This document shows, piece after piece, positions 46,641 through 57,503 of a stretch of 60,000 bases of DNA. Origin of the DNA: Lineus longissimus (Eukaryota; Nemertea; Pilidiophora; Heteronemertea; Lineidae); contig NC_088310.1 of the NCBI RefSeq assembly GCF_910592395.1, forward strand, positions 13,401,501 to 13,461,500, given 5' to 3'. The stretch's first letter is position 1. Every line of letters starts with the position of its first letter. Both the position numbers and the translations under genes were made by a program. Under the pieces are notes generated by a model that worked only from the letters and a program-made list of their open reading frames with translations, did no database searches and was not told the DNA's origin.

Positions 46641-49600
46641 ATGGACAGACGGACGCCACTGAACAACTTATTTGACAAGCTCGGCTGACTAAGTCAGCTG
46701 AGCTAATAATAATAATAATAAGATGGCTGCCTGGAGGCTAGAAAGTAGGTAATATCACGAAAAAGAAATCTGGGCATATTGCCCAAAGCTACCATCACAC
46801 CAAGTTTTGGCCATCTAGCCCTAGTGGTGATGAAACGAACGACGATGGACGAAGCACCTAAAAGTACATCAGGTGGTTACCAGGTCTACAAACTCTTGCT
46901 TAGGAGGTCATTCCTTAATCTTCACTTTAATGAGGTAAAAAAACAGAATGAAATGGCCAGGGCCATTGTGCTCACCTGTCGATATGAAAGGGAGAGTATG
47001 AGAAAGAACTTGTAATTGTTAGGGGTTAATCATGCAATAGTTGTGGGATGGTGTGGTTTGTCTTGAAAAAGTGGAGTTAGTCGTATTGTTTTCCGCGTGC
47101 ACATGTTACTGACGTTGGAATAAGTGAATCGTTTTTTGTGGGAGAAGCTGAGAGATGTTTTCTGGCCAATTAAGACGGGTTTACAATACATGTGTCTTAG
47201 CTATTCAGTGACTATTGAAAATTAACAGCGCATTTACATTTTGTAAAACCTGCTGTCATTGGCCGAAATTTCAAATGAATGGGATGTACCTGTGGAATTG
47301 CGTGTGAATACGCTATCCTGAAAGGAGTATTTATCCTCGGCTTGCGATTAGAGAGAAATGTTGAAAAATATGATACAAGAACAATTGAAGCAAGGAATGC
47401 ACAGTATAGAATATGATGTACTGAGTAACTAGGTAGCAGTTTGTATTCATTTTTGAGACAATAACATAGTTACAAGACAGCCCTATAGTCGGATTCATAA
47501 GTAAATGTCACTGCCCTTTTGGGCCGCTGCGCAAAAACTACTGGGCCGATTTCTTCAAAGTTTGGTTTTTCTTGAATCTAATTTCGGGACCCAAGAGGAT
47601 TTTCATATTTCAGTAACCATGGTTACGAAATAATTTTTCTGTATGTATTGGTGTACATTGACGTAGTGTATTGATTTTGACATTTTCTCCTCTGTACTGC
47701 TTATTTCTGGATGCATTTTGCTGAAATGTTCAGGTTAATTTTTTTTCGTGTGTATCTTTAAAGCCGCCAAGTTTCATTTAGAACTATCCATCAAAAAAAA
47801 TCGGGCCCTCCAGATTCCCCCAAAATGGCCAAAGGGCTCCAAAGTTGACAATTTTTTTCTTTATAATTTGCAAATCTCTAACCTGGAAATTGTGTTGGGT
47901 CCCGAAATTAGATTCAAGAAAAACCAAACTTTGAAGAAATCGGCCCAATAGTTTTTGCACAGCGACCCAAAAGGGCAGTCAGTGACATTTACTATGAATC
48001 CGACTATAGCCTAGGCCTAACTATAAAAGCACTGATGACAGCTGTGCTACACTTTCATCATTATCATCATCTACTTTAGTCAACCAGCTCAGATGACCTT
48101 TCTTGGGGCAGTGATCGGTAACGGTGAACTCCTTCTGACCCAACAGGCAAATGTTTACATTCGTGTCTCCGTGTATCATTTATGTCATGGATTCATGTGT
48201 ATACTAACACTGTTGTTGTGTTGACACACTGACTGACTCTGACTGTGTTACTTTGTACATTTCTACAGCGACGAAAAACGATCACAAAAATGGTTCTCTT
48301 TAAGCACTCGTGACATGTTTACAAAAATTAAAGCAAGTGTTTTTAGTAGAGGTTTACCTAATGAGTAGCGTCTGGGTGATTATAAACCATTAACTTGTGT
48401 TTAAAAGCCCACATTGTAACGAAAGGTTCCGGCTTGACGCTAATCTCCAATGACGCCAGCCGCCATTTTGCCATACTCTCGAAACTTTGGGATCGTCAAA
48501 TGCAATGGAAATCACATAATTTCTGACACACACTGCTAAAATTCATCATTTTATTGTTCTTTCACAGTATTATTACGCCACCCCGATTCGCAAGGCAGCT
48601 TGTACCAACTGGCTCTGCATTGACTATCCCCATTACAAGCCGAAGAACAGTGTGACAAGTTTCTCATTTTACCTTCCAATCAGAGTCAAAATTTTCTAAA
48701 ACAACCGGCAATGAGGACAAACTAATAATCTCAAACCAATCACAAGAATGTAATCAACACATACGACCTCATCCGAAGAGCGGATGATTAAGTTTTAGCA
48801 TTGATTCAAGGTGATTTAATTCCTTCTTCGTCTCGCTTCAAATTCATAAAATGGCTGTCTTCCATGAGCTAGTGGCGCAGTACAACACTGCACATCTGGG
48901 ATACCCCGACGAATTGCCTCGAACCGCGAAATTCAAAACTGCTGGCAATGTGCCAACTGACATTTTTGCACAATACCGCCACCTAGTGATATGAAACGAT
49001 AATCTATTTAATATCGAAACCTCTATATCAGGCCAACCTCTAAAACTTCATTTCAAACTTCAATCTGCTGGAATAAAGAAAATGGGCTTTTTTAACCTTG
49101 ACCTACTTATACCTGAATAGTAGGTCACACTGACCTAAATCTGTGTCAACATGTAGAGATGCCCAATAGGTGTCTACATATCAAATTTAGAGAGTCTATG
49201 ACCAATAGCAAAAAAACGTGCCATGATCAAAGAAATTTTAGAGTTCGACCTCTGTGACCTTGAAATGAAGGTCAAATCAAAAACCCGTGTGATATGTGAT
49301 GTACCTTTATTAGATACACCCACCATAAAATTTTCATCACTCTAGCTTTAACCATAAGCTTCAAAATGACAAAAATAGGTTTTCAAAGAGCACCCCCTAT
49401 ATGGCAGACCAGCGGTCAAATTGCGCTGATTTTCATTCTGAAGGAAGGTCTTGCCTAGGGGTACCCACACACCAAGTATGAACTTTCTGGGTCAAGCGGT
49501 TAAGAAACGTGCCACGATTTTGTCAAAAGTTAACGACGGACGACGACGACGGATGCCAGACGCCGCGGTATCGTATTAGCTCACCTGACAGGTGAGCTAA

Positions 49601-51642
49601 AAAGGACAAGTCCATGTTTAACCACCTGAGAACAACTGTCTGAAATAAACTCCTTAGGGCAAGTTTGGCACACTGCATAGCTTTCCTTAAGTGGTTAACC
49701 ACCTTAGAGAAAATAACCACACAAGAGTCCAATGAAGATGAAAATTACCACCTTAGCGACTGTTGTTGGCAAACATGGACGACAACGGAGGCTACGCTGT
49801 TGTATAGACTCCCCTTCAGTGAGCCAAAAATGCATAATTATTGCACAAAATGGCACTGTTGTTGTCATCAGTTTTAAATTTCATCACGGTGCGAGTTTGG
49901 CAATGACGTTTTCCCGAGATGTAATCACGTCGAAGTATTTTGCATTACCCATCTATTTTTTAGACTGTCTGAATTGAGCCTTCTTAGTTTGAAATCAAGT
50001 TGGCTTCCAAATTCAATTGAAATTTTAACCAATTTCATCTATTGGTTTGGCAACAAAATGTGGGTTTTTTTAACCGCGAATCGTACCTATCAAGTTACAT
50101 GCTGACGATTTAAAGCAATCCATGTATTGTTATGCCATAACATGGATGGCTTTCAAGTCACCCCCATGGTATGGTTATTAAGCGCATGCACTGTGTTTAT
50201 TCTCGACTCGATAGATACGTACTGGCAGTACCGAATTTGGCAGTAAATTGCCGATGATGAGGGGACTATAACTATAAGCAGGAGCAGAGGGGCTAATTTG
50301 GCCATCTTCAGGTGGCTATATAAAGTAAGGGCACTGGGTAATGTCAGATTCAGCACTAAATATAATCCTCACACAAGCCTGAACCATTTCGACATACTGT
50401 GAGATGTGAGAGACCCCTATTGGCGACTTTGTGTGACTTTATCTTGCCTGCTTAGCTACTGCCTAGGCCTTTATAAGACTGTAAAAAGAAACAATCTTTG
50501 AAGTTTTTTACGCAGTGGATATTTTATATACTCCCTTGAAAACTTGCATAATCATCAGGTTTGACAGTAATAAACAAGGCATATCAAAAATACATTTAAA
50601 ATACATCACATGTGAAATAATCTAACATTTAGGTTGAGTACAATATACAATAATAAGTGGCCGAATTCCGAATATTTGACCATGGTATTTGACCCAGTTT
50701 CATTTTGTTTTTCGCTACCAAGCCGGAACTTCCGTTTGACATGGACAGTTCATGATTTTTGGACTTGTATTTTAGATTTCTAATGTTTCTGCAGACAATG
50801 GCCATACGGCAATCGTACACGAAATGTTATTTTGCCGGCCGAGGCACACCAGTCTTCTGCACAATGCAATTGCAAGGGGCAACACCGTCACCGCACTTAC
50901 GAAATCCACATCATCCACCCTGTTCTTGTTCGATGCTTTAATAATAGCGCATTCAACATCCCAAAGACTAATAAAATCGTCACCAACTGTGAGCACGCGC
51001 CATCTTTCATCATCATCACCAGATATAAAGATGACAAAATTACCGATTTCAAATAATTGTCCAAGTCCAAAAATAATGAACTGTGCATGTCGAAGTTCGG
51101 GCAAAATAGCCCAAAAAAATGTGAAAATGCGAGTGTGACACGGTCAGATAGGCCATAGGCCCCTGAATGCTAATTAGCGGGATTATCGGGCTAAACAATG
51201 GGATCAGCTAGGAAATAATATATCTAGGGGCCTAGGGTATGTAGGGATATTAGCATTCAGGGGGCCTATGGGATGGATAGGCCTATCCACTGCATTTTTT
51301 TATCGTAATCGTCTTAAGTTTTAAGACTAATATTACAATGATTTGACCCCTTACTGACACTTGATTCAGTGGCCAGTGGTCAGACGGTGGACTTACTTCA
51401 ATTTCAACAGGTTCAATTCTTTCGGTGGGCATGCCGGGAATGCAGGGGGGCCTTTCAATACGTTTTTGTCGAACTTGTCCCTTTATTTGATCGAATGGCG
51501 CTGGTAGCTGATGCCGTTCAAACGCCAAGAACTTCAGCAATTCGACAACAAGTATTCCACATACATGAGAGGAAAGAACTCCATCGAATTCTGATTTCCA
51601 AGTGATCTTTTCCGGGGGTTTTGGGCGACAAATTAACGACAT
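39927..51642 (-). CDS. MAD2L1BP: MAD2L1-binding protein (p31comet) homologue, two exons
   Basis: Exons 51397-51642 and 39927-40706 join in phase 0 into 341 residues plus stop. p31comet binds closed MAD2 and, with the ATPase TRIP13, disassembles checkpoint complexes to silence the spindle checkpoint; it acts at kinetochores and in the cytosol. Family landmarks in order: VVELLKFLAFERHQLPAPFD in exon 1; EQVLIILGSTPVSPKESF, SELFRKLVSCDLFSDLKQL, WFQPKFSFKMPTRGH and the C-terminal WFQAPISMRGFK in exon 2. Human MAD2L1BP has the same series. Between the SLVSTGK stretch and WFQAP there is an acidic insert of about 75 residues. The intron, about 10.7 kb, is mostly mobile elements. The start chosen is the first in-frame ATG (51642); an upstream in-frame open stretch lacks ATG. 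A third exon cannot be excluded (see 50901-51080). Confidence 0.85.
40707..41928. other. Intronic sequence
   Basis: No exon recognised. A short palindrome GGGCGTATGGGCATATATACGCCC lies near 40774-40797 (hairpin stem GGGCGTAT/ATACGCCC). Otherwise AT-rich. Confidence 0.3.
41929..42310. repeat. Tandem array of a repeat of about 150 bp
   Basis: Units contain TCTGTCACTCACTTAGTTCT, CGAGTTATGGGTTGGAATGC and GCCATGCTGGATTTTGGGTC; two full and two partial copies. Probably the internal repeats of the HINE-like element whose end is at 43467. Confidence 0.7.
42311..43467. mobile_element. HINE-like 3' part, interrupted by a 554-bp insertion
   Basis: Two units of about 312 bp share CATATGAAAAGAAAA and AAGCAGTCT (42440 and 42752). 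The element ends with AAGCTCACCCAGGTGAGCTAAAAAAA at 43444-43469, a terminal hairpin of the same design as the A2 family. The start was not identified. Confidence 0.45.
42889..43442. mobile_element. Possible solo LTR
   Basis: Begins TGTTAACAATTAAAA, contains an AATAAAAG signal near 43338, and is bounded by TAAGC on both sides (42884-42888 and 43443-43447), a 5-bp duplication. The 3' tip is not the usual CA next to the duplication, and CCAACA at 43404-43409 is an alternative tip, so the call is tentative. Confidence 0.35.
43540..44240. repeat. Tandem array of about 128-bp units plus HINE A-type unit
   Basis: TTTTCAAGATGGC, GGCCATATT and TTTGGTTGCAATCCGATCAT recur at about 43728, 43860 and 43984. 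The array runs into a unit with TTTGACCTCTGTGACCTTGA near 44137. The same arrangement occurs near 24640-24900. Confidence 0.65.
44260..44760 (+). pseudogene. LINE ORF2 C-terminus
   Basis: An open plus-strand frame ending at 44653 reads HHSPLLRALDIDNPRKVIEQ, LLRRILSIDCKARDVI and KSHKLLKLLLSPF, in the style of non-LTR reverse-transcriptase C-termini. It is followed by a short 3' UTR and an ATT-repeat tail. 5' truncated. Confidence 0.5.
44761..45005 (+). pseudogene. Second LINE 3' end (L2/CR1-like)
   Basis: The frame reads VAGSKLWNELPNSVRGQSTL and FKTALKTHIFKKFF to a stop at 44871, the usual ending of L2/CR1-type ORF2. The 3' UTR ends in TGTAAAGCGCTTAGAAG and AAAAGCGCTATAAAAATG. 5' truncated. 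Confidence 0.7.
45009..46706. mobile_element. HINE-like element, family B (copy 3)
   Basis: Starts AACAAGAGGCCCAAGGGCCT and GCTCAGCTGA; ends TCAGCTGAGCTAA, a 10-bp perfect subterminal inverted repeat. The middle (45530-45960, GACCAGCGATGACGTCATT onward) is shared with the copies at 22123 and 34797. A GGAT/GGAC microsatellite (46603-46645) precedes the end. Inserted in the MAD2L1BP intron. Confidence 0.7.
46603..46645. repeat. ATGG microsatellite
   Basis: Eight or so tandem ATGG copies in the usual HINE position just before the 3' terminus. Confidence 0.85.
46948..49603. mobile_element. HINE-like element, third A subfamily
   Basis: Starts ATGGCCAGGGCCATTGTGCT and GCTCACCTGTC; ends GACAGGTGAGCTAAAAA after an ACG-rich tract (49535-49552): 11-bp perfect subterminal inverted repeats, different from A1 and A2. 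Contains a nested MITE at 47482-48007 and about 300-bp HINE units at 49080-49500. Confidence 0.65.
47482..48007. mobile_element. MITE with about 120-bp inverted arms
   Basis: The left arm starts TATAGTCGGATTCATAAGTA and carries ACTGCCCTTTTGGG, AAGTTTGGTTTTTCTTGAAT and CTAATTTCGGGACCC; all recur in reverse complement at 47889-48007. TA lies at both tips. Confidence 0.8.
49780..49831. mobile_element. Orphan HINE A1 3' end
   Basis: TGTATAGACTCCCCTTCAGTGAGCCAAAAA matches the A1 3' terminus. The matching start was not found. Confidence 0.45.
49832..50900. other. Intronic sequence, no feature recognised
   Basis: Short ORFs on both strands lack recognisable motifs. No tandem or inverted repeats stand out. 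Confidence 0.25.
50901..51080 (-). CDS. Exon-like 60-codon segment inside the MAD2L1BP intron
   Basis: Exactly 180 bp between a pyrimidine-rich acceptor ending GACATGCACAG and a GATTTC/GTAAGT donor, with phase 0 at both ends, as required for insertion between the two MAD2L1BP exons. The peptide, starting FIIFGLGQLFEIGNFVIFIS and ending NKNRVDDVDF, is not recognised and has no counterpart in MAD2L1BP relatives known to me. It could be a lineage-specific or alternative exon, an exon of another minus-strand gene, or chance. Confidence 0.3.
51150..51275. repeat. Small inverted repeat / MITE
   Basis: GGCCATAGGCCCCTGAATGC near 51150 is inverted as GCATTCAGGGGGCCTATGGG near 51255. About 125 bp, in the MAD2L1BP intron. 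Confidence 0.6.
51397..51642 (-). CDS. MAD2L1BP: MAD2L1BP exon 1
   Basis: 82 codons from ATG (MSLICRPKPPEKITWKSEFD) to an ATTGAA/GTAAGT donor, ending in phase 0. It holds the conserved helix VVELLKFLAFERHQLPAPFD. Confidence 0.82.
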
Positions 51643-51910
51643 TGCAACACTACCAATTTTGTGGCCGATGTTATTTTCAATCCACGATTGCAGGTCACAT
51701 GATCTTTCAGATTTCGCGGGAAATGAAACTGTAAACAAACGCACGTGCGCAACTCAAATATCAACAAATGCACGTGAGTGATACTGGACTTGGGTTATCC
51801 CATCCTCGAAAATCCAGAGTCAGTCGTTTCTTCCTCCCATCGCATGGCCTGAGCTTCAGGATGAGATTTTCCCGGTGTTTTGAAAAGAGACCAAAGGCAG
51901 TGGCTGTGGG
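51643..51910 (-). promoter_or_regulatory. MAD2L1BP 5' UTR and promoter region
   Basis: Upstream of the ATG are TTTCCCGCGAAA (near 51714-51725), an E2F-like TTTCCCGC site fitting a cell-cycle gene, and two CACGTG E-boxes (near 51751 and 51771). No TATA box. Part of this region has a second copy inside the HINE element at 22123. Confidence 0.45.
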
Positions 51911-53457
51911 TATAGGTCTATAGTATATTAATATATGTTCCGCGCTAATTACCGATCGGCGCGTTTTACCGATCCTATGATTGCGCGGCCATCTCGAGAT
52001 CGCGCAAGGCAGTTCCTGCGCGTTTTTAGGCTCTGCGCTTTTTTTGGATCCGAGTTTATAGTCATTCCATGTCGATTCGGTGGTGGTTTTTTTACATTAT
52101 TATTGACGGCAATATTGAATTTTTGCCACACCACTACCTACCCATCTATGGGGCGCTTAGTTGGAAATAATATAAAATATAGCAATAAAATTTTGTTCCG
52201 AATCATGAATATTTGAATACTAGAATAACACAATGCACACTTTTTATTTTGCAATTTCTTCCAATACCAATATGTATATTTTCTTATTCTAATCTCTTAA
52301 TTCTTTAATTGTTCTTTAATTGGATATAGTTGCATCATTTTCTAGGGAAACGTTTCTGTAAAAATACTCAGAAATTCTCCTGCTATATTTTCTCTTACTG
52401 GATGGCTGAAAATGATATATAGGCCCTAAATGTACCCAACAAATAATCTGGAAGGGGAGTATGCAAAACAGAAAAGTGTTCCTGAACATACAGGCTTATT
52501 GACATTGTTGATTTCATTGAGTATAATCATCCAAGGTCTTGATTATGATCTAGGGAAAGAACTGCAGAGTGGAACATTATAAAAAAGAACACAATTAAAG
52601 AAGGAATTTCCATTGGCATTGAATTAGGACACCTCTGAATTCAAGGACAGTATGAGTAGCCCATTTCTCAGTCCCAAGAGAAGGGTGTCAATAAAGATGT
52701 TCAAAATGTAGTAGCAGGTCAATTGTTGTTCCAATATCCACAAAATTTTTGACGAGACAGCCACCCATATCATGACCGACGACCATGACCTATGCAAATT
52801 AAATTAGAATAGAAAACAGGCTATATGTTGGTGCGTTGTGAAAAAGTACAATAGGGTACAAAGATTACATTATATTTTGATTATGAGCAGGCCAGCCAGG
52901 TAACCGCATCTTTAAATTTCATTTCATTCCTTTCGAATATCCTGTAATCTCCTCTGTCCCTCATTATTAATATCTCTTTAAGAATTTTCGCAGTGTCATT
53001 AGTTTGGACCTCATACAGCTGCCTAATCTGGTCTAACTTGAGTAGGTTATGCTTATTAACACCAAGTTGTCCACAAATCACATTTACGTTTCTCCCATCA
53101 TTTGATCGATTACCATTAATTGCAAGAGTTGTAATAGTTCTTACAAGGTCGTTCACTCTACAGAGCAGTTATGATAAATTTCAATGATCTAGAAAACACT
53201 GCTGTTTTTCCGGGACCACGTCACCGCATATCATTGGAAGCAAGGCCGAATGTGTTCTATATGGAATGTTGAACAGCTTTCTAATGCATTTCCTCTATGT
53301 AGTTGTGACCCTTTTTCTGAAACCTGGCGGAGAAGTCCCATAAAACGCAACCATTATAAACTCATAACATAGGTTTTGAACAACCGGTACTTGACCTCCA
53401 TATCACAATGCCAAATGTACTAATTAATGCATTTGTTTTAGCACGAATGTAGGTAAT
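51911..53457. other. Intergenic sequence with one weak ORF
   Basis: A minus-strand open frame 52881-53157 ends at a stop and follows a possible acceptor (ctgctctgtag). It reads INGNRSNDGRNVNVICGQLG and later ILKEILIMRDRGDYRIFE. It has protein-like composition but is unrecognised. Nothing else is supported. Confidence 0.25.
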
Positions 53458-53605
53458 AAAGGCACTGGAAAAAAGGCACGAGGTAAAAAAGGCACTAGGA
53501 AAAAAGGCACTAGGAAAAATAGCACTAGGTAAAAAAATCACCAGGAAAAAAAGGCACTGGGTAAAAAAGGCAATGGAAAAATGGCACCAGAAAAAATGTA
53601 TGGGA
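53458..53605. repeat. GGCACTGGAAAAAA minisatellite, third locus
   Basis: About nine units of GGCACTRGGTAAAAAA type, same family as 25236 and 26962. It abuts the next element family. Confidence 0.85.
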
Positions 53606-53927
53606 AATCTCTGAGAAATCTCTAATATGTAAAGTCAAGGACTTAGTGAGCCCCCCTTTAGGTCGGGGGAGCTCCCCCGAACCCCCCTACGAGCATATGT
53701 TAAGTGCAAGCTCTACAGCTGTTACAATGGGGGGACACCCCCCCAAACCCCCCTCCGTCGACATAGGTTTTTACCAGTGCGTTGGGGGGAAGCTCCCCCA
53801 ACCCCCCCCCCCCCCCCGGTGGACAGTCAACTAGCCCTTCTGTGTCATACTGCTGGAGGGGGGGGGGGGTGCGATGGGACCATCCATATAGTTCCTTCCG
53901 ACACATTTTTGTTTTGGTAATGTAATA

Positions 53928-54368
53928 CGACAATCAAGATGTACAGACCGGGGGAGCTGGCTGTACGTACCCATAAGTCTTTGCGGTAGTCTCGCGCGTA
54001 CCGGATATAACCTATCAAGCTTTTCTCCTTCAGAGAAATACTGCGTTGCGCTCAACTGCCAATTATGCAACAACACACGTGTACTACAGCGCAAACGGCA
54101 GCATTCTGACATATAGAAACATGTGGTCTGATTCTATTTTTACTTGTCATTTAGTGATCACGCGTCCAACCTCGTATGCAAGGTAATGTGGCTTTCTCAT
54201 TGGTCGAACGTTAATTTTGTTCACAGCCTTATAAGGCACTTGAGCGCAACGCAGTATTTCTCTGAAGGAGAAAAGCTTGATGGGTTATATCCGGTACGCG
54301 CGAGACTACCGCAAAGACTTATGGGTACGTACAGCCAGCTCCCCCGGTCTGTACATCTTGATTGTAGT
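53928..54368. mobile_element. MITE of about 440 bp with about 125-bp inverted arms
   Basis: The left arm GACAATCAAGATGTACAGAC and onward through CGTACCGGATATAACC and AAATACTGCGTTGCGCTCAA is mirrored on the right to GTCTGTACATCTTGATTGT. Copies c2, c3 and c4 have the uninterrupted site AATGTAATACATTGTG, giving a TA or ATA duplication. Confidence 0.85.
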
Positions 54369-54968
54369 ATACATTGTGATTGTCCTTATTCACGGGAATC
54401 GGGCGTTTCCAGTGATATACGACACAAATGGGTTGTCCTCATGCATTCACTTTGGAAACGCATTTTAAAATAGATGTTACGTCCTGTTAATGGGGCACGT
54501 CATCATCGCGTACATTTGGGAAAAACTCCCTAACGAGACCGGAGCAGACAGCTGAAAGTAGTTTATTTATTGGCCGCTAGGGTGCAGAATGTCGCTCACC
54601 CGAATTTTTCACGCAACTTTTGCTAAATAGAGCTAGTTCTAGTTTGTTGTTCATTTTGATACTTCAGATTTGGGCAGTAGACCAATATAACTTAGTCGTC
54701 AATGTGGTTTTAAGCAGGGAAAACGTATTTGTTTTTCTTAAAGTGCCTTTTTTGGACGGGTGTGCGCGATTGTTTTGTTTATGTCACGTGACCTCGACCA
54801 TGTCGACACAAAATTGAAATAAACCACCCTTTTCTGTCATTATTTACGACGGATATTTCTCTAATAAAAATATGAATATAATTGGCCAATTTCTTAGGCA
54901 TATGTAGCGAATTCCCATGAAGATTCAAATTAGATGTTCTCGTAACCTGTTACAACTGGTCTGATTTA

Positions 54969-56042
54969 TAAGCCCCCCTTTAGGAGGGGCTCTTAAGATA
55001 CACGTGTGTGTGGGAGTATATACTGATTTGATGAGAAATAAAGAGAGTAAATATTGTATATCCTACAAACAATTTTTTTTGGTAAATTTCTGAATTAACT
55101 CCGTTGAGTTTACCGATTTCTCCGCGATCTTCCGGTGGTGGTTGCTATCCCATTGGTTGAAATTAATTTAAATTAATTTAAATCTTCATGGGAATTCGCT
55201 ACATCATATGCCTAAGAAATTGGCCAATTATATTAATATTTTTATTAGAGAAATATCCGTCCTAAATAATGACAGAAAAGTGTGGTTTATTTCAATTTTG
55301 TGTCGACATGATCGAGGTCACGTGACATAAAAACAAAACAATCGCACACACCCGTCCAAAAAAGGCACTTTAAGAAAAACAAATACGTTTTTCCAGCTTA
55401 AAACCACACTGACGACTAAGTTATATTGGTCTTCTGCCCAAATCTGAAGTATCAAAATGAATCACAAACTAGAACTAGCTCTATTTAGCAAAAGTTGCGT
55501 GAAAAATTCGGGTGAGCGACATTCTGCACCCTAACGGCCAATAATTAAACTACTTTCAGCCGTCTGCTTCGGTCTCGTTAGGGAGTTTTTCCCAAATGTA
55601 CGCGATGATGACGTGCCCCATTAACAGGACGTAACATCTATTTTAAAATGCGTTTCCAAAGTGAATGCATGAGGACAACCTATTTGTGTCGTATATCACT
55701 GGAAACGCCCGATTCCCGTGAATAAGGACAATCACAATGTATTACATTACCAAAACAAAAATGTGTCGGAAGGAACTATATGGTCCCATCGCACCCCCCT
55801 CCAGCAGTATGACACAGAAGGGCTAGTTGACTGTCCACCGGGGGGGGGGGGGGGGGTTGGGGGGAGCTTCCCCCCAACGCACTGGTAAAAACCTATGTCG
55901 ATGGAGGGGGGTTTGGGGGGTGTCCCCCCATTGTAACAGCTGTAGTTGTTAGAGCTTGCACTTAACATATGCTCGTAGGGGGGTTCGGGGGAGCTCCCCC
56001 GACCTAAAGGGGGGCTCACTAAGTCCTTGACTTTACATATTA
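54969..56042. mobile_element. GC-tract element, copy c2, inverted inside c1
   Basis: Reverse complement of c3 from AAGCCCCCCTTTAGGAGGGG to CTTGACTTTACATATTA. Its insertion splits GATTTATAATTCAGCGC of c1. A stretch near 55085-55175 is not shared with c3. Confidence 0.75.
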
Positions 56043-56215
56043 ATTCAGCGCTACAACTGGTCTGATTTATTTATTCAGCGCCATTTTGAAAAACCAAAAA
56101 AAATTGTTTGTTGGATATACAATATAGTTACTCTCTTTATTTCTCTTCATTCATTTACATTATATACTCCCGCACACACGTGTATCTTAAGAGCCCCTCC
56201 TAAGAGGGGGGGCTT

Positions 56216-57292
56216 AATATGTAAAGTCAAGGACTTAGTGAGCCCCCCTTTAGGTCGGGGGAGCTCCCCCGAACCCCCCTACGAGCATATTGTTAAGTGC
56301 AAGCTCTAACAACTACAGCTGTTACAATGGGGGGACACCCCCCAACCCCCCCTCCGTCGACATAGGTTTTTACCAGTGCGTTGGGGGGAAGCTCCCCCCA
56401 AACCCCCCCCCCCCCCCCGGTGGACAGTCAACTAGCCCTTCTGTGTCATACTGCTGGAGGGGGGGTGGGGTGCGATGGGACCATCCATATAGTTCCTTCC
56501 GACAAATTTTTGTTTTGGTAATGTAATACATTGTGATTGTCCTTATTCACGGGAATCGGGCGTTTCCAGTGATATACGACACAAATGGGTTGTCCTCATG
56601 CATTCACTTTGGAAACGCATTTTAAAATAGATGTTACATCCTGTTAATGGGGCACGTCATCATCGCGTACATTTGGGAAAAACTCCCTAACGAGACCGGA
56701 GCAGACGGCTGAAAGTAGTTTAATTATTGGCCGCTAGGGTGCAGAATGTCGCTCACCCGAATTTTTCACGCAACTTTTGCTAAATAGACCTAGTTCTAGT
56801 TTGTTATTCATTTTGATACTTCAGATTTGGGCAGTAGACCAATATAACTTAGTCGTCAGTGTGGTTTTAAGCAGGAAAAACGTATTTGTTTTTCTTAAAG
56901 TGCCTTTTTTGGACGGGTGTGTGCGATTGTTTTGTTTTTATGTCACGTGACCTCGACCATGTCGACACAAAATTGAAATAAACCACCCTTTTCTGTCATT
57001 ATTAGGACGGATATTTCTCTAATAAAAATATCAATATAATTGGCCAATTTCTTAGGCATATGTAGCGAATTCCCATGAAGATTTAAATTAGATGTTCTCG
57101 TAACCTTTTACAACTGGTCTGATTTATAATTCAGCGCTACAACTGGTCTGATTTATTTATCAGCGCCATTTTGAAAAACCAAAAAAAATTGTTTGTTGGA
57201 TATACAATATTTACTCTCTTTATTTCACTTCATTTACATTATATACTCCCGCACACACGTGTATCTTAAGAGCCCCTCCTTAAGGGGGTCTT
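56216..57292. mobile_element. GC-tract element, copy c3
   Basis: Complete copy directly joined to the end of c1, from AATATGTAAAGTCAAGG to GAGCCCCTCCTTAAGGGGGT. Contains long C and G runs around 56335-56420 and GTCACGTGACCTCGACCATG. Confidence 0.75.
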
Positions 57293-57503
57293 ACTACATA
57301 GATAAAAAATAAAAATAAAAATCTCTATGTGCATTTCTATGTGTCGTTTTTTTTCTACATCAACAGAATACTGGGTAAACGGGGGGGGGGGGGGGGGGAA
57401 GACGGATAGCGGGCTCGATACACGTAAACGCAAACGGACAGCAAATTTGACGAGTTTTCACTGACACAGAAGTCGTACATCCCGAGCAGCACCTGTAATA
57501 GTT
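57293..57503. other. Spacer between c3 and c4
   Basis: Contains an 18-base G run at 57381-57398. No gene. Confidence 0.4.

Larger units (their letters stand above)
53624..56215. mobile_element. GC-tract element, copy c1, split by an inverted copy
   Basis: Starts AATATGTAAAGTCAAGGACT and GAGCCCCCCTTTAGG; the left part runs to about 54968, and the right part (56043-56215) resumes at ATTCAGCGCTACAACTGG and ends CCTAAGAGGGGGGGCTTA. Comparison with c3 shows the two parts are one copy. A MITE (53928-54368) and copy c2 are inserted into it. No coding capacity recognised. Confidence 0.7.

Noticed and set aside
53458-53605. CRISPR-like regular repeats (also considered at 25236, 33977 and 58786)
   Set aside because: No unique spacers of constant length; these are minisatellites in a eukaryotic genome.
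53646-56526. Proline-rich ORF (MSPPLGRGSSPEPPYEHML) repeated in three copies
   Set aside because: The similarity is explained by the repeated DNA element; frames shift at poly-C tracts between copies and there is no conserved codon pattern.
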